Assembly: GCA_903880675.1 (NCBI GenBank)
Contig: CAIRQL010000148.1
Location: 1 to 34,463 of the forward strand
Direction of reading: 5' to 3'
DNA: 34,463 nt
Source of the DNA: an uncultured Holophagaceae bacterium
GTDB taxonomy: Bacteria; Acidobacteriota; Holophagae; Holophagales; Holophagaceae
Below are positions 33,230 through 34,463 of the stretch, piece by piece (position 1 is the first letter of the stretch; each line of letters begins with the position of its first letter). A model generated the notes under the pieces. It worked only from the letters and a program-made list of their open reading frames with translations. It was not told the DNA's origin and did not search any database. A program made the position numbers and the translations under genes.

Positions 33230-34018
33230 TCAAAGGGCGTAGGTCTTGTAGAAATACCAAGCGGCCAAAACAAAGCCGATGCTGATGACGCCGTAGCGAA
33301 CGGTGGTGCGCCCCACCCGGTGGGCCATGTGCGACCCGAAGAGCCCACCCAGACCCGCTGCGATGGCCATGAACCCGGCGATGGCCCACTGGACATTGCC
33401 GGGGTGCCGCAGGTACTCCATGCCCAGGAAGGCGAAGACGGCGATGCCATTCATGCACAGGGCCAGCAGGTTCTTCAGGCCATTCATCTGGTGGATGTCC
33501 GTGAGGCCCAGCAGGCTCAGGGCCGCCAGCATGAGGATGCCGATGCCGGCACCGAAGTAGCCGCCGTAGATGCCCACGATGAACTGGAAGACCATGGCAC
33601 CGATCCACCACCCGGTGGTGCGCTCGTGGTTGCCCATCTTCTTCAGCAGCTTGCCCACGGGGTCGTTGGCCGCCAGCAGCACCGTGGCCGCCAGGATGAG
33701 CCAAGGCACCAGCTGATCGAAGAGCTTCTGGGGCGTGACCAGCATGGCCCAGGCGCCCAGCACGCCGCCCACAAGGGACACGGGGATCAGGCGCTTGGCG
33801 AAGGCCTTGGTGCCCGCCAGGTCATCCCGGTGGCCCCAGAAGCCGCCGAAGGAGCCCGGCAGCAGGGCCAGGGTGCTGGTGACGTTGGCCTGCTGGCCCG
33901 TCAGCCCGATACCAAGCAAAGCGGGGAACGACACCAAGGTGCCGCCCCCCGCGATGGAGTTGATGGCGCCGGCAACAAAGGCCGCAGCCATGACTGTGAG
34001 AATGGACCCAATGTGCAT
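33230..34018 (-). CDS. TauE/SafE-family membrane permease
   Basis: The 262-residue integral membrane protein has about seven or eight hydrophobic helices. The family hallmark GAINSIAGGGTLVSFPALL lies near the N-terminus and the internal repeat GIYGGYFGAGIGILMLAAL in the second half. TauE/SafE proteins export sulfite, sulfoacetate or related anions, or move other organosulfur compounds; the substrate cannot be assigned. ATG 34018 is preferred although its ribosome site (GAGG almost abutting) is poorly spaced. It lies between a binding-protein gene and the pentaheme cytochrome gene, all on the minus strand. Confidence 0.9.
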   Translation of the reverse strand: MHIGSILTVMAAAFVAGAINSIAGGGTLVSFPALLGIGLTGQQANVTSTLALLPGSFGGFWGHRDDLAGTKAFAKRLIPVSLVGGVLGAWAMLVTPQKLFDQLVPWLILAATVLLAANDPVGKLLKKMGNHERTTGWWIGAMVFQFIVGIYGGYFGAGIGILMLAALSLLGLTDIHQMNGLKNLLALCMNGIAVFAFLGMEYLRHPGNVQWAIAGFMAIAAGLGGLFGSHMAHRVGRTTVRYGVISIGFVLAAWYFYKTYAL

Positions 34019-34059
34019 GCCTCATAAGATGACATGTCGAGCGGGTGTTCAGAAACCCA

Positions 34060-34463
34060 TTACTTCCACTTGAAGGGGAAGATGGGCTTTTTGGACGAGT
34101 AGGCGGTTGGCCAGACGGTCTCGTGCTTGCCGTTCTGGATCTGCTCCACCAGCATCTGGTGCTTGTTCTGGTTGGTGTAGCCGCTGAAGTCCACGAAGGC
34201 CACCTCGCCCATGATGCCGTCCCACTTGCCGTTGCGGAGGGCGTCCCGGAGGCGCTCGCGGTTGCCGCCCACCTTGGCAGCGGTCTCGGCCATCACCATC
34301 ATCGAGGCATAGGCATTGGCGGCGTGGTAGGGCACTTCCTCCTTGCCGAACTTGGCCTTGTAGCGCTTGCCGAAGTCCTTGGCACCGGGCCAGTTCACGT
34401 CGGTGGTCCACTGGGTGCTGGAGAACACGCCGTGGGAGATGGCCTGCTCCCGGGCGAACTCGG
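34060..34463 (-). CDS. Type-1 periplasmic binding protein (branched-chain amino-acid type), truncated by window edge
   Basis: Only the C-terminal 133 residues or so are present; the frame is open through base 34463. The fragment shows the end of a Peripla_BP_6/LivJ-like fold: FGKRYKAKFGKEEVPYHAANAYASMMVMAETAAKVGG, then RERLRDALRNGKWDGIMGEVAFVDFSGYTNQNKHQMLVEQIQNGK. Such proteins deliver amino acids, amides or short-chain acids to ABC importers. Transporter subunits, if any, would lie beyond the window. The stop is 41 bases before the permease gene. Confidence 0.85.
   Translation of the reverse strand, partial: EFAREQAISHGVFSSTQWTTDVNWPGAKDFGKRYKAKFGKEEVPYHAANAYASMMVMAETAAKVGGNRERLRDALRNGKWDGIMGEVAFVDFSGYTNQNKHQMLVEQIQNGKHETVWPTAYSSKKPIFPFKWK

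Overview
The window is a high-GC bacterial chromosome segment with AT-rich islands in a few promoter regions. Multiheme and fused c-type cytochromes, a multicopper oxidase resembling OmpB of metal-reducing Geobacter, a chemoreceptor with a heme-binding motif and a CheB-CheR-PAS hybrid together suggest an anaerobic or microaerobic respiratory bacterium. The best guess is an acidobacterium of the Holophaga/Geothrix type; this is inferred from gene content only. No rRNA, tRNA, CRISPR array, integrase or insertion sequence was recognised.

Layout. 1-1.6 kb: an FAD-dependent amine/amino-acid oxidase flanked by copies of a dispersed intergenic repeat. 1.6-6.4 kb (minus): a tightly coupled three-gene operon of a membrane-embedded patatin-like lipase, an alpha/beta hydrolase and a small exported protein. 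6.6-9.0 kb (minus): a cytoplasmic PAS histidine kinase and NarL-type response regulator, divergent from a 1132-residue CheB-CheR-coiled-coil-PAS protein (9.4-12.8 kb). 12.9-22.2 kb (minus, apart from one tiny plus-strand ORF): a large secreted multicopper oxidase ending in a strong terminator, then an Ig-repeat/beta-propeller lipoprotein-like protein and a cytochrome c fused to a type-1 periplasmic binding protein. This run is a plausible extracytoplasmic redox module. 22.7-25.7 kb (minus): a four-gene operon with a YtkA/FixH-like protein, an FMN_bind-like protein, a MacB-type permease and its ATPase. 26.1-32.4 kb: two chemoreceptors in opposite orientation (one with CHGCH, one with a CheR-tether pentapeptide followed by cheW) around a second repeat copy, a small conserved-looking gene and a PLP-dependent trans-sulfuration enzyme with a possible upstream leader ORF. 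32.7-34.5 kb (minus): a truncated branched-chain amino-acid-type binding protein, a TauE/SafE permease and a pentaheme cytochrome.

Two themes link the genes: extracytoplasmic redox chemistry (copper oxidase, two cytochromes, propeller protein) and signalling or taxis that may read the redox state (heme receptor, CheW, CheB-CheR-PAS, histidine kinase). Several genes have start codons best placed inside the longest reading frame because a strong Shine-Dalgarno lies there; each such choice is stated in the entry.
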